From: Mytilisepta virgata
Lineage: Eukaryota > Mollusca > Bivalvia > Mytilida > Mytilidae
DNA length: 64,000 nt
NCBI GenBank assembly: GCA_028015205.1
Contig: JAPWFG010000021.1
Span: 682,001-746,000 of the forward strand
Reading direction: 5' to 3'
A program made the translations under genes and the position numbers. This document shows positions 21,500 to 33,319 of the stretch, piece by piece. Each line of letters starts with the position of its first letter. Positions within the stretch are counted from its first letter, which is position 1. The notes below the pieces were generated by a model. It ran no database searches, was not told where the DNA came from, and worked only from the letters and a program-made list of their open reading frames with translations.

Positions 21500-22530
21500 T
21501 ATACTAGAAATAGTATAACGTAACATCAGCAAAATATCTAGGTATCACATTATCATCTGATCTAAAATGGAACACTCACTTCATGCACATTGAGCAAACA
21601 GTAGCAAAAGCAAAAAAAACCCTACCAATACCATTCGTTTGCCGTTACATCAAAGTAAATTCAAAAGCAATCAAAGACAGAGCATGCATATCAATCATTA
21701 GTAAGACCAAAACTAGAATACTGCAGCTCTGTATGGGATCCATATAACCTGTCATAGATACCATAACACCAGTAGTGTAACCGACATGCATGAACAGCTT
21801 AACTGGCCAACACTAAAAGAGAGACGAACAAAAACACGACTAGCCATGTTCTACAAAATAACAAATGACCAAATTGCCATACCACATGAAAATATATTAA
21901 TCCCATAGTCTAGCACCAGGGCAACACATTCACTAACATAGACAACTACGTAACAATGTACATGTAAAAAAGACTCATTTAAATTTTCCTTCTTTAATCG
22001 TACAATATTTGACTGGAATAAATTACCTGAATCAATAGGAGCAAGTGAATCAATTGATATTTTCAAGGAGAAACTCCCCTATGAATTTCTCCAAAAGATA
22101 ACCAAATAGTGACACCACAGCAACATTGGTTTTATCTTATAGAAAATAACCAAAAAAATTTAAAAATTCAAGAAATTGTTTACATTTGATTTGTAAAAAA
22201 AAAAGTTATTGTATATTATTGTGTATATAATTGGGCATGCGCCAGAAAATAAACTTCAGACAGTTGAAGGTTTTGTGCTACACAAGAAGAAGGAACGAGA
22301 TGAGACTATTGGTGAGGAGATGTGGGGTAATGTCAATTGTCAGCTCTGAATATTCATATAATGACAAAATACGAAATATTTATTTGTTCAAACACATTTA
22401 CAATAAATGGTTATGACACATAAACAATAGAATACAATATAAAGAAAATAATAGGTTGTAATGAATAACTGTTATGCTATTTATTTGGACCATTTGTGAT
22501 GAAAAATAGAAAAATCATCAAAATATAAGA
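21500..22530 (+). pseudogene. 3' part of the twin-primed LINE (post-RT C-terminus and UTR)
   Basis: Plus-strand translation: VTSAKYLGITLSSDLKWN (21520), RPKLEYCSSVW-like remnant (21705-21735), QLNWPTLKERRTKTRLAMFY (21797), FDWNKLPESIGASESIDIF (22010). It continues the protein of the inverted segment after a gap of roughly 25 residues. 3' UTR-like sequence follows to about 22530. Confidence 0.7.
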
Positions 22531-22656
22531 TAAGATGTTTATTATCCAATTAACGGGCCCTCTGACCGGCCCGACAATTTACTGAAAAATATTATCATAT
22601 ACCGAAAAAGCACTGAAAAGACAGGAAAATAACTAAAAAGAATACATTGAAAAAAC
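22526..22656 (-). mobile_element. LINE 3'-end fragment with (TTATC)n tail
   Basis: Minus-strand end reads GGGCCCGTTAATTGG then ATAATAAACATCTTATCTT. It matches the tail of the LINE at 33320-34145 (GGCCATTAATTGGAAATAAA, then TTATC repeats). Confidence 0.55.
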
Positions 22657-23106
22657 TTAGCTCCACTATAGGCCATGTAAGCTTATTGCCATCACCCTTC
22701 ATCCAGCGTAAAAGTTTAAAAGATCTTCTACACAGAAACCACTGGGCCAATTGGGACCAAACTTTGGTGGAATGGTCATTGGTTGGCCACCTTTAAAATT
22801 TAGTCCAACATCTCTGACTTCCAACTGACATGGCTGCTGTTACTAAGAATAGAAAAAATGGGGAATGAATTTCAAAATCTTCTTGGCCAATTGGAACCAG
22901 ACTTGGCAGCAATGGTCCTTAGATGGTCCTTTTTCAGAAATGTGTTTGATTAGTCCAACTGTCAACCAAGATGGCACCCACAGCCAAACTTAGTTTAACA
23001 TAGGACCCTATGGTAAAATTCATTTAAAAATTGTCTTGTCTGAAACAACCTTGCCAATTAGAACCAGACTTGGCAGCAATGGTCCTTAGATGGTCCTCTT
23101 TCAGAA
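22657..23106 (+). repeat. F1 modular repeat, 3'-truncated, abutting Deltex exon
   Basis: Degenerate 5' foldback (TTAGCTCCACTATAGGCCAT), then F1 modules with ACCACTGGGCCAATTGGGAC, TTGGCAGCAATGGTCCTTAG, AACCAAGATGG and TTAGTTTAACATAGG. It ends about 26 bp before the Deltex exon acceptor. Confidence 0.7.
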
Positions 23107-23132
23107 TTCACACTTTTATTTCTTATTGTTAG

Positions 23133-23510
23133 GTAATCTTGTTAAAGATGGATCAAGATGAACCAATGGAGGTGGATAATGTTGATTCCACTGCAGAACA
23201 ATCACAGAGTGCACCAAAGTTACAGCGAGTTTTATCGGAAGAAGAAAAGAGATGTTCAATTTGTTTGGATGATTTTACAGACAAAAAAGTTTTAGAAAAG
23301 TGTACACATCCATTTTGTTCAGAATGTATCAGTTTGCATTTTACTTATAAACCTACCTGTCCTGTGTGTGGGACGGTCTATGGAAAAGTGACAGGCAATC
23401 AGCCAGATGGAACAATTTCTATTTCTCGTAGTTCTAGACGTTCTTTACCTGGACATGAAGGACATGGATATATTCAAGTGTCATATTATTTTCCAGATGG
23501 TGATCAGACG
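23133..23510 (+). CDS. DTX3-like exon 1 of coding region (RING and DTC start)
   Basis: Acceptor TTGTTAG to 23132, 15 nt of 5' UTR, ATG at 23148, 121 codons ending ..PDGDQT, donor GTAAAT at 23511. Confidence 0.85.
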
Positions 23511-26500
23511 GTAAATATCAAAGCCAGATGTATTTTTTTTTCAGGCAGGAATGTTACAGTGTGAATACAAGTAATAAATTCAGATTCTTCAACATCACCT
23601 CATTGACTACAGTATTTATCCTTTCATGGATTAAGCATTTAAAAATTTTAAACTTAAGTCAGACCCCCAGATAAACTGCATCATTTACACATAAAAACAA
23701 GACAGATAAACTCAAGAAATATTTTCTGGTCATCAAAGTTTTGCCTGTTCCACAACAACTTTGTAGAATTTTGGAAAAAACGAAGGGTCAGTACTAGCAT
23801 ATTTATTAAGTTTATTAATTAATTCACATTTGTACTCCTAAGGGTTTAAGGCATACATATATATATAACAAACAACAATCAGTTTATTAGGTGATGTCCA
23901 ACTAACCGATACAAGAATATATAAGTCTAGAAATTTTGCTCTTCATATAAAGTGTTCTGGACTAAAACAGAATATTTTAAAGGAAAATTATAGTTAAATG
24001 TATTTTAGACAATATTATGATTGTGTAAAAGGAAATGTTTAAATTTCAATACTTGTATCTCTTGTTTAAAAATATGGTGGAATAAAGGTTCCCATATAAC
24101 ACCCATTGATTTTTCAATTTACTCCTTAGAGTTTGAATGTTGAAATACTCACCTCTCTTTAAAATTTTGAGGTAAGTTACACCCTAATAAAAAAAATTAT
24201 CTGGTGCTCTATTATATTATTGAGTGGATAAATTTTGTGATCATTGGGGTAAAGAGAATCTTGTCTGTTGCGATCGAAGGAAAGTGTAAATTAAGCCGGT
24301 AGGCCAATTTCATCAATGAATAGGACTTCTTTGGAGCATATGAAGGTGATCAAAAGAAAGATTTGACACAGAAAATTTAAAATTCCTTCCCATTTGCCAA
24401 ATTATTTATATTCTTTATGCAAACTTTTTGATTAGAATTTCAAATTTCACGAAATTTTTAAACATTGTCAACTAAAAAGTTTTGTTTGTTGTAACTTTTT
24501 GTAAGGCTCTATAACATATTTCTGTCATTCTTTAATTGCTGTTTTCAAATTCATTATGTCTTCATTTGATCAACTTACATTGATGAAAATATAAAAAATA
24601 AACAGCTGCACCACGAGCGCATGATACGCAATAATCTTAAATCGTTTTTGAGATACAGCGCGACATGTGAAAAAAACACACCCCTGTTTTAGTTAAAAAG
24701 TCCCGTAACTCAAAAAGTTTTGATCTTATTTTCACCAAACAGTATACAGATCGTTTGACCATCATAAGAAACAACTATGTTAAACTATGTATAAAATAAG
24801 TTGTTCTCAAGTTACGGTGCGACATGTTTACGACAGACAGACGGACACCGGACATTTGTATACCATAATACATCCCGTCAAAATTTTGATGGGCATATAA
24901 AAAATCAGCCAGGTCAATAATCCGTCTCCAATATCAACATAAGGATCCCCCTAATGTATTAGTCTATTATATTGAACTGATTAGGTGGAGTTTACCTTAT
25001 AATTTATATGAGGCTATTCAATATCATTTTCATGTTCTGGATGATTCCAGTTATATAATATTGTACTGTATTCAGTAGTGACAGTGTTATCATATCTAGG
25101 TACTATGTAAGATTTATTGTAAGAGATTTACACAAAGTTCAATTTCAATCTGATTTATTTTCCATTATACAGTTATAAAATATTTTTGTGTATAATAACA
25201 ATTATTGTTAATTAAAAACATGATCAATATCAATACAACCAGATAATGAATGGGTTATTGATTATAACGGGACATATAACTGTCAACAAAATTGATTTGA
25301 ATAAATGACACCCCTAATGAAATTGAAAGTTCTATATTAATTCAACCGATTTTAGCTCCGCCCGATCAGGTGAACAAAATTCAGTACAATACAAAACTTC
25401 AGTACAAGTTGCATTTTTCAGGAACTGCATCCCAAACCTGGAAAACCATATTTTGGGACCAGTAGAACTGGGTATCTTCCCGATTCACCCAAGGGGAGAA
25501 CAGTAGCAAGGCTTCTTAAAGTTGCATTTGATAGACGATTGGTGTTTACTGTTGGTAGGTCCAGGACAACTGGTATGGATGACTGTGTAACATGGAATGA
25601 TATTCATCATAAGACCACATTCTCAGGAGGACCACAAAAGTAAGAAACTCTAAGTTACATATATGCATACAGTTTACCCTTGTAATCTCAAAGATATTTT
25701 CTGAAGATTCCTGGAGTTTCAAAATAATTCATTGGTTTATAAAGGATATTTTTGAAGGTAGAGTCAGATACAACTATATATATATATTTATATACTACAA
25801 TTTCAGACAGCTACTTATTATGTAGAATGAAAGGATAGGGAAGACATTATGCTATTGTAAGATGTAATCATAAACAACAAACTGGATTAACAGGAAAGGT
25901 CCACGGTTATAGATCAATCGATTAACTATTCAAATTACATTACTTCAGTATAAAAAAGCACAAAACATCGAAACAATAGAGAGTCAAATTAGTCTTATTT
26001 GGTACAGTGGTGGGGTTAAACAAATTTTATGGGTATCCATCGTCCCTCTTATCTATCCTGATCCTCTGATATGAAAAAGAGGTTATGAAAATCAATACAG
26101 TTTGATTATCGACTACTTGACTGCTAGCAAGAAATGTTAAATTGGTTGAACAGTACATAATTTAGATAGCAGGGTTAAAATGTGTTCATTTAAACTATAA
26201 AACTAGCTAACGCTCTCATTGATGTTGTTGCTCTGATAAACAAAATATACAGAAATAAAACTCCCATAAAGGGTTTAGTGGTATCTCTTCATGGAGTTCA
26301 GTAGAAATTGGCAGTATCTGTTTAAGGCCAATATAAATTTAAAAATTTTCAAGTCAGTGGATGAAATAGCAATTTGTACAGACTTACATAAAATATTATA
26401 TTTGTAGCTCTTACTGTGAAAAGATCTTAAGATACTTCAATATTATTTTCAGTAATTTTATAGGGTTGTAAAAGCAGGGACAGATACAGGATTTTAGGTT

Positions 26501-28283
26501 GGCAACATTAAAATATTTTCACCAAGGCTAAACAGTTTCAACCATCTAGTAGAAAAATTGTAGGTTTTTCAAAATTTATTGTAAACTTTAGGGGTGCGTT
26601 TGCCAGCTGTAACTGTCTGAATCTTCCTCTGTTTAATGTTGCTTGTGCCTGTGTAGTTGGCTTTATACAAAATGTTTTTTGGTCATTGCTTTGAAAATAA
26701 GTAAATGAAAATATTTAATTTACTATAAATCAATTTTAAATAATGAACTAGGAGATTAGAAGTTAAATTGTAAATCAACTATTTTTGTGTTTTTTCTTCA
26801 ACATACCTAAACTTTGTTTTAGTATGATAGTTGGCATCATATAGAATGTGTGCAATATTAATAATAATAATAATAATAATAATTCTTTATTTAAAGAGGG
26901 TTACACAGTTAGCTATAAAACTAATCTTCCCTGAGGCCCTCATGAAATACAATGAGATATAACAAACAATTACGAAATATCAAACAAACACACATATATG
27001 AATAAATGAAATAAAAAATTGTTATGAAATATACAATTTTCAAAACAGGTAAAAATTACAAATTCATATAGTATTGGCATCATTCAAATTACCTCAACAA
27101 TATCTTAAGTTTGAGTAAGTGTGTGAAAAATTATTATACATATAAAATTACACAGCTTCTTGATGTTCCAACAAGTAATTTTTTAAATCTTTTTTGAATG
27201 AGCTTGTACTTGAGGTTAATTTTTTCAGGGATATTGGTAACTTATTCCATAAGATAGATCCTGAATATATAAATGATTTCTTATATAGCTCTGTTTTGGC
27301 TTTTGGAACTTGTAAATTTTTGCAAGACACATTCCTCAAACAATATTGGTTTATTTCTGGCATTTCTTTAAATTTTTCAGTGAGATATATAGGGGCTTCG
27401 TTCTTTAGGCATTTCTGCATCAAAACAGATTTGTGGTATGAGATTCTGTTCTCTACTGTCATCCACCTAAGCTGTTTAAACAGTGGAGCTGATGATGAAA
27501 GTGGATCAGCATCTAAAATAAGTCTTGCAGCCCTTTTCTGCAATTTTATTATTCTGACTAGCTCATTTTTAGCACAACCACTCCAAATAATACAACAATA
27601 ATCTATCAGTGGGAGAATATAGCCATTATAAAATAATTTTCTTGAATCAATATTTAGAAATTTCTTAATTTTAGAGAGTAAATGAAGTCTATATGATATT
27701 GATGAACATAAGTAATTAATATGGCCTGTCCAGGACAGATTAGAGTCAATTCTAACTCCTAAAAGTTTTTCAGTTGATGATTTTTGAAGAATATTATTCT
27801 CAATAGTTAGAACTGGTTCTGCTTGATTTAAACGAAGCCTTTGTCTTGTACCTATAACCATACATTTCGTCTTATCCGAATTTATGAACATGTTATTTTC
27901 ATGACACCATTTTTCAACACATTGGAGATCATCTTGTACTTTTAATTGCATATCAGCAATACTCTTTCCTGATGTATGCATAGTATTGGATGTTGAGTTT
28001 TATTGAATATAAAACATCATTTGTTAGAATCGCATGCTTGTACTCTATAGTTAAAAAAACAGTTTATCAACGTGTACAAAATTTTTAAACAATATTTATT
28101 TAACTAATCAAAGATTATTTACCTTATTTTGCGATGAAATGTATTTTTCAGCCTTGCATACTATGTAATTTCAGCTTTGGTTATCCAGATCCTACTTTCT
28201 TGGATCGTGTACTGGAAGAATTAGCAGCTAAAGGAGTAACAGAGGTTGATTTGCATGAAGCTCCAGAAGATGTGATCAAATGA
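23133..28283 (+). CDS. DTX3-like Deltex E3 ubiquitin ligase
   Basis: Coding exons 23148-23510, 25422-25639 and 28175-28283 join in frame to a 229-residue protein. Residues 36-74 form a C3HC4 RING (CSIC, C52, H54, C57, C60, CPVC) that would bind the E2 enzyme. From GNQPDGTI (83) to the end is a Deltex C-terminal (DTC) domain: [74 protein letters not shown]. In Deltex proteins the RING-DTC pair ubiquitinates substrates and the DTC binds ADP-ribose. The N-terminus is short and acidic, with no WWE or other domain, so it is closer to DTX3 than to DTX1/2/4. I start at ATG 23148; the exon itself opens at 23133 after TTGTTAG, implying an upstream 5' UTR exon. Confidence 0.9.
23511..24600. other. Deltex intron, no feature seen
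   Basis: AT-rich intron sequence without a recognisable repeat or open frame. Confidence 0.5.
24601..24905 (+). repeat. F4 repeat (CTGCACCACGAGC .. CATATAAAAA), short copy
   Basis: Starts AACAGCTGCACCACGAGCGC and ends with terminal hairpin CCCGTCAAAATTTTGATGGG (24874-24893) plus CATATAAAAAA. Contains 'CGACATGTGAAAAAAACACA' and a 'GACAGACAGACGGACACCGG' tract. Same family as 35019-35721. Confidence 0.8.
25422..25639 (+). CDS. DTX3-like exon 2 (DTC domain)
   Basis: Acceptor TTTTTCAG, donor GTAAGA (25640). 72 codons plus AA of a split Asn codon. Contains [31 protein letters not shown] and [12 protein letters not shown], the heart of the DTC fold. Confidence 0.9.
25980..26445 (-). repeat. RX dispersed repeat, minus copy
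   Basis: Reverse complement of the repeat at 57590-58200 and 63270-64000; shares AGATCTTTTCACAGTAAG, CAGGATAGATAAG and ACCCATAAAA..TTAACCCC. No coding or terminal structure recognised. Confidence 0.65.
26850..28010 (-). mobile_element. 5'-truncated LINE in Deltex intron, antisense
   Basis: An uninterrupted 277-codon minus-strand frame (27148-27981) begins just after the RT active-site region: [86 protein letters not shown]. It is the thumb and C-terminal region of a jockey/CR1-like RT. The 3' UTR has GAGGGCCTCA and TTTAAATAAAG, then an (ATT)n tail at 26859-26882. The intact frame argues for a fairly recent insertion. 5' truncation is typical of target-primed reverse transcription. Confidence 0.85.
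28175..28283 (+). CDS. DTX3-like terminal coding exon
   Basis: I use acceptor AATTTCAG at 28174 because it restores [20 protein letters not shown]; another AG 23 nt upstream would break this. Ends ..APEDVIK, TGA 28281-28283. Confidence 0.85.
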
Positions 28284-28980
28284 ACAGCTATTTGTTATGA
28301 ACAAACCATGTCTTTCATTGTCAGAATACTAGATTTTTATTTAACAAATGATTATGGCAGCCTGTAGTTTCAGTTCTAATAGGAGAAATTGTACAGAAAG
28401 GATCTGAATTCACACTGTATCAGAAAATATCATTCCTTAACATGTCTTACATTTTTGTGCCAAAATTAAGAAATCTTGTAGTGAAGTGATGTGAGATGAC
28501 TATGTTTAATTATTTGTTTTCACTATGACTGTATAGTAGATGTTTAATACAGAGCCCCATATTGGAATTGATTTTTTGATATAGTCATACATAATACATC
28601 TGGAAATGTTTGTTTACAACATAAGCAAGCAAAATTGATGTGAACTATTAGTTTTTATAAATGTTTATGATTTTTATTTGTGCATAAAACTGTTTTTATG
28701 TTTGATGTTTATGTTTTAAATCAAAATGCTGGAAAGCAGTGGTTGAAAGATTGCAACTGTAGTTGTGTATAGTTTCAAATTGAATTTTATCACAGATGTG
28801 TTCTTAGTAAAGTGAGATCAATTACAGTGAATGTATTCTTTTTTTTCCCTGAAATATTGAGGTTTTTTTTCAAAATCGATGTACATTCTGTGGTATGGAA
28901 ACAAGGACATCATTTTCAGTAAGAGTTCAATGTGTATTAAGGCTTAGCTTTAAGTTATAGTTATTGACAAATCTAGTCTG
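28284..28980 (+). other. Probable 3' UTR of the DTX3-like gene
   Basis: T-rich non-coding sequence following the stop. I see no unambiguous AATAAA signal, so the end is not placed. Confidence 0.4.
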
Positions 28981-28990
28981 TATATGTCAT

Positions 28991-29075
28991 TTATTCTGCA
29001 CGGTTTGGGTGACCCTTCTTAACCCGAACGACGTAGGAATTCAGGTCAATGGGTCACCCAATCCGTGCAGAATAA
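28991..29075. repeat. 25-bp inverted repeat (TTATTCTGCACGG arms)
   Basis: 28991-29015 and 29051-29075 are reverse complements with one mismatch (TTCTGCACGG, TGGGTGACCC), with a 35-bp spacer. It may be a small MITE, or an element of a promoter: a TGACATCA box near 29119 and an exon-like donor CCAG|GTAAGG at 29280 follow. Confidence 0.7.
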
Positions 29076-30100
29076 AAAACATACACCAATCTGATTGGTC
29101 AATAAGTGTTTTAACACATGACATCACAGATATCGGGTGATTTCACACGCTAAATATACTTCTGCTGCGCATCTGATAGAACTTTCGAGGGACGAAACTT
29201 CTTAACCCAGAGATTTGGAGAAACACGGATCAACACAGCAGTGATGTGAGGCCGACACACAAGCGTTGAAATTGTCCAGGTAAGGATTTTTTTTTATGAC
29301 CGCTTGTTTTCAAAATAAAATTCACTTCACAAAAGTTTTTCAGGGAAAAATTTATTTAGAAGTCTCCTTGAAAGCAAACATTAAAAAGGGTATTATGAAA
29401 TATAAAAAAGTTACCAACTAGCTTCGCTGGACCAAGATTTTTTATTAGCTACCCTCAGACCATTATATTTCATAACCATAAATCTCCCCTCTCATCCTGG
29501 TAAAAAAATGCAGGGTTTTTAAATCACTGCGACAGTCCAGTGTCTGCAACTCCACGATATCTGATGCTCCTTTCTGATAAGGATTTTTTTATTTTAAATT
29601 TTAATTTTTTTATAGAGGAGGAAAGGGGGTGTCTCTTCTGGATATGCTAATGAGTAATTATACTATTAAATGGTGTTAGTTTTATATTTTATTTCTATTT
29701 CCCAAAAAATTAGAAGTGTAATATTGTGATTAATTCATTTTTAATTTGTTTTTATTTCTTGAATAATTAAAAGTTTCAATGTATTGATTGCATGTTGATT
29801 CAAAGATGCAAAAAACTTTGAGTAGATCAATATATTTTATTTTTAGTTTATTGTTATTTCAGGATCCAGAACAGAATGATAATGCTCAGTCGAAGAAACT
29901 TTATATTTGAGTACAAATAATTTGATATCAGACAATAAAATTGTCGATAGAATAATGTTGATAAGAAACTGTAAAAAAATTGTTTTTTTTATAAATTTGC
30001 CCCGAATTTTATGCCACCACATTCCATCCATTCCTAGCGGGCCACATTAAAGTGGCAGTATGAGATATTGTCATCACTTAGCAACTGTCGCCTGTCAGTC
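29076..30100. other. No recognisable coding region
   Basis: AT-rich DNA. The only exon-like signal is the CAG|GTAAGG donor at 29280 after a GC-richer stretch (29150-29280). No open frame of substance. Confidence 0.4.
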
Positions 30101-30459
30101 ATTTGCAGACATTATAAAAGGTAATTTACTTTATTGTTTTTAATGCTACTGCAAAAATTTTCAGGGTTCTTTATATTGATGTTTATATATCAGGAAATAT
30201 TTCTAATTGAAATATTCACTTGTTAACTCTGACAAAATAAGGGAAATGAAAAATTTCTATTGTAGCAATAGAATCAATGAATGATTTTTCCATATATGGT
30301 TTGTTAATTCACATATGACCTATGAACTATGCAGTATAAGGTAGGAAGTTATAGCACAGCTGACCTGTGAATTAAGTTAGTTATACGAACAGCAAGATCA
30401 AAGGAGTTTGGCTCATGTCATGTGTTAAGCAACAGTCAAGTTTTAGTGTCAATATTTGA

Positions 30460-31630
30460 AATCTTAGTGGAGGTGTTCAAATGTGACTGAAGTGTGAAAT
30501 TCAGGTGAAGGTCTCAGACGGCCATGCACCCATCAAGCACTATCTATAGACCAAATATTGCAATTGTTGAGAAATGGACATTATCCCAAGACATGAAACA
30601 AGTCACTCAAGCATGAAATTGCGGTCAAGGTCACAAGGTAGTTGTCATACCGACATGTATCAACTAAGAACTATCTGTTGACCTGATATGGTTGGTCTAG
30701 GTATTACATTGCTGAGAAATGGACTAAATCTTGAAAATGTGACAAAGTCAATCAAGCATGAAATTGAAGTAAAGGTCCAGACATTTATTATCTAATTATC
30801 TATTGACCAGGCATGGTGGGGTTAGGTACTATAGTTGCTAAGAAATGGACTTAATCAGGAAAATGTGATGCAGATCACTCAACCATGAAATTGAGGTCAA
30901 GGTGCAGACAGGTGTCAGACTGCAATGTACCGACCAAGAATTATCTATTGAGCAAATATGGTGGGTCTAGGTATTATAGTTGCTAAGAAATGGATTTAAC
31001 CATGAAAATGTGACAAGGTCACTCATACATGAAATTTAGGTCAAGATCCAGAGGAAAGTGTCAGACTGGCATGTGCCCACTAAAAACTATCTATTGACCA
31101 GATATGGTGGGCTAAGGTATTACAGTAGCTAAGAAATTGACCTACCACGAAATGTAATGCAGGTCACTCAACCATGAAATTGAGGTCATGGTCAAAACAC
31201 ATGTACCCACTAAAAACTATTGGTCAAATATGGTGGGTCAAGGTATTATAGTTGCTGAGACCACGAAAATGTGACAGTCACTAAAGCATGAAACTGACGT
31301 CAAAGTCCCAACCAGGTGTCAGACTGGCATAAATGTATTCATTAAGAACTATCTATAGACCAAATATGGTGAGCCTAGATATGACAGTTGATGAGAAATG
31401 GATTTAACTATGAAAATTAGATGCAGATTTTACATTTATGTTTATGAAGTCCGTGAACCAAGAAAACAAGATCATGGTCACCAGACAAGTATATTGCGGC
31501 AAACTTCATACGATAAGGTATCTGTCGACCAAAAATCTTAATTGAAGGCATTATGTGTGCAAAGTTATTAAAGTAATACCTATATCTCGCCTTCACGACT
31601 TTTCGCCGCAGGCGAGAGAAAAATTTGTAT
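30460..31630 (+). repeat. F5 modular repeat (GGCGAGA hairpin)
   Basis: About eight diverged modules of ~115-145 bp carrying 'CATGAAATTGAGGTCAAGGT', 'GTGTCAGACTGGCATGTACC', 'AACTATCTATTGACC' and 'GTTGCTAAGAAATGGA'. 3' hairpin TCTCGCC (31586-31592) pairs with GGCGAGA (31612-31618). Non-coding; the 5' end is unclear. Confidence 0.7.
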
Positions 31631-31749
31631 TCAACAAACATTTTTTTATTTCGAAAAAAATTATAATTGAGAGCAATTGTTGATTCCTGCTACAGTTTGT
31701 CTTGAACTGTACAGAATGTAAACAAACAAAATAAAGTCAAAAAAAAAGG

Positions 31750-32460
31750 ACAAATATACCTAAGGAGCAATCAAAAAATTTAATCCATTGGACAGACAAA
31801 CCCGGGGAGACAAATGAACAACCACAGGCACAACAAATAAACACAGAAAACTAAAAAACAATGAACAACACGAACTCCTATAAAAACCAGGAGTGAACCC
31901 ATGTGCTCCGGAAGGGTAAGCAGTTCCTGCTCCGTATACGGCACCCGTCGTGAAGTTCAACAAAGTCGATCCGGGGGAAGTCACAAATCGGTGGAGGCAC
32001 ATGAAAGGTTACGACAGTGGGAACAGGTCCAACATCATCTTAGATTTTGGAACATTGTTATGGTCAATTCGTGATGACGACCGTAAAATTTCCTAAGTGA
32101 TGACATCAACTTATACCTGATAAAACCCTGGTTAAGAAGTTTTTGCGACAGCAGTAATCCTCTTTGTCGAAAGTCAGGGTAACTCACGCATGCCCTTGAA
32201 AATCGGATAAGCTGAGAAACGTAGACGCCATATGCAGGCGATGCTGGTATATTGCTACTCAAGAAGGGAAAATTAACAATATGAAAGTTGAAGTCATCAC
32301 GTTTGTCATAAAGTTTTGTCTTCAAACGTCCCTCATAGTCTATTTCAAGAAACAAATCCAAATATAAAGCAGACTTTGGTGTATCTGTAGTATCCTTAAT
32401 TTTAAGCTCACTTGGGGTAGATAAGAACTAGGAAATCCTACAAATGAACGTACGAAAAAA
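31750..32460 (-). pseudogene. Retroelement C-terminus and 3' UTR (YDKRDDF type)
   Basis: Minus-strand translation from about 32430: LKIKDTTDTPKSALYLDLFL, then KTKLYDKRDDFNFHIVNFPF, LSSNIPASPAYGVYVSQLIR, RKFYGRHHEL. The frame closes near 32035. It continues into a 3' UTR (GCTTACCCTTCCGGAGCAC, GGTTCACTCCTGGTTTTT) that is also found alone at 9560-9880 and at 1140-1420. The RT core is missing, so the copy is 5'-truncated. Clade uncertain. Confidence 0.7.
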
Positions 32461-33300
32461 ACATATCTAGACTAAATTTGCAACAGAAACTAAAGAAAAT
32501 CACCACCCTTCGAACTTTCTTGTCAACAACACTTTCTGTTATTAAATCATAATTACTTCGCATGACATAAACGTAATTTACATTTGAGGTGTCTGTGCTT
32601 TAATTAAGCTTAAATATAATTACTGTACATCTTCCGAAGTTCAATATCGAGGTCATTTACCAATGACGATCAATCATATTAACAGATAATCTTAAAGTAT
32701 TTTTTCTTTAATAATGGGTAATAATCGTCAAATAATGGAGAGAATTAACAACGAATACGGGAAGCTGTTTCTGGTAGATTCGTTCTGATAGATAAATTCA
32801 TCCGACGTCTGCGTTGACTTCATTTTAATTCCTTGGTAATTTCGGTAAACGATAAAGTTTTATGTAAGTTAAAAATATTAGTTCAGATATTATCAACAAG
32901 AATAAAGTACTCGTAATTTAAAAAATGCTGTCATCATTGGAACTATATTTTATGTACTACTGTTCGATGGTATCGAAGCGGCCAAACTTTTCGGTTTTGG
33001 AGGCCGGTGGCATAGGAACGATTCGCAATTTTCCCACAAAATGACAAGATATATGTCTTTTCCGTATCTTTTAAATTAAAATATAATCCATCTAAGGATT
33101 GAGTATGGTTGACAGTTGGCAAAAAGAAATTTATAGGACATACTAGTACTTGTGGCCCTATCCTTTAAAATATCAGAGAATTGAATTCTTGAAATGTTTG
33201 TTCCAGTTGAACTGTAAGTTTTGTCTTCAACTGTTTTTTCATGTATAAATTTATATACTGAATTTATCTGACATCAAAAATAAATTGAGGTCATTCTTTG
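32461..33300. other. No recognisable gene or repeat
   Basis: AT-rich intergenic sequence, nothing supported. Confidence 0.5.
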
Positions 33301-33319
33301 TTGACTTTTGGAGATCTGA

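Noticed and set aside
27194..27601. 135-codon plus-strand frame in the Deltex intron
   Set aside because: Antisense shadow of the LINE reverse-transcriptase C-terminus on the minus strand.
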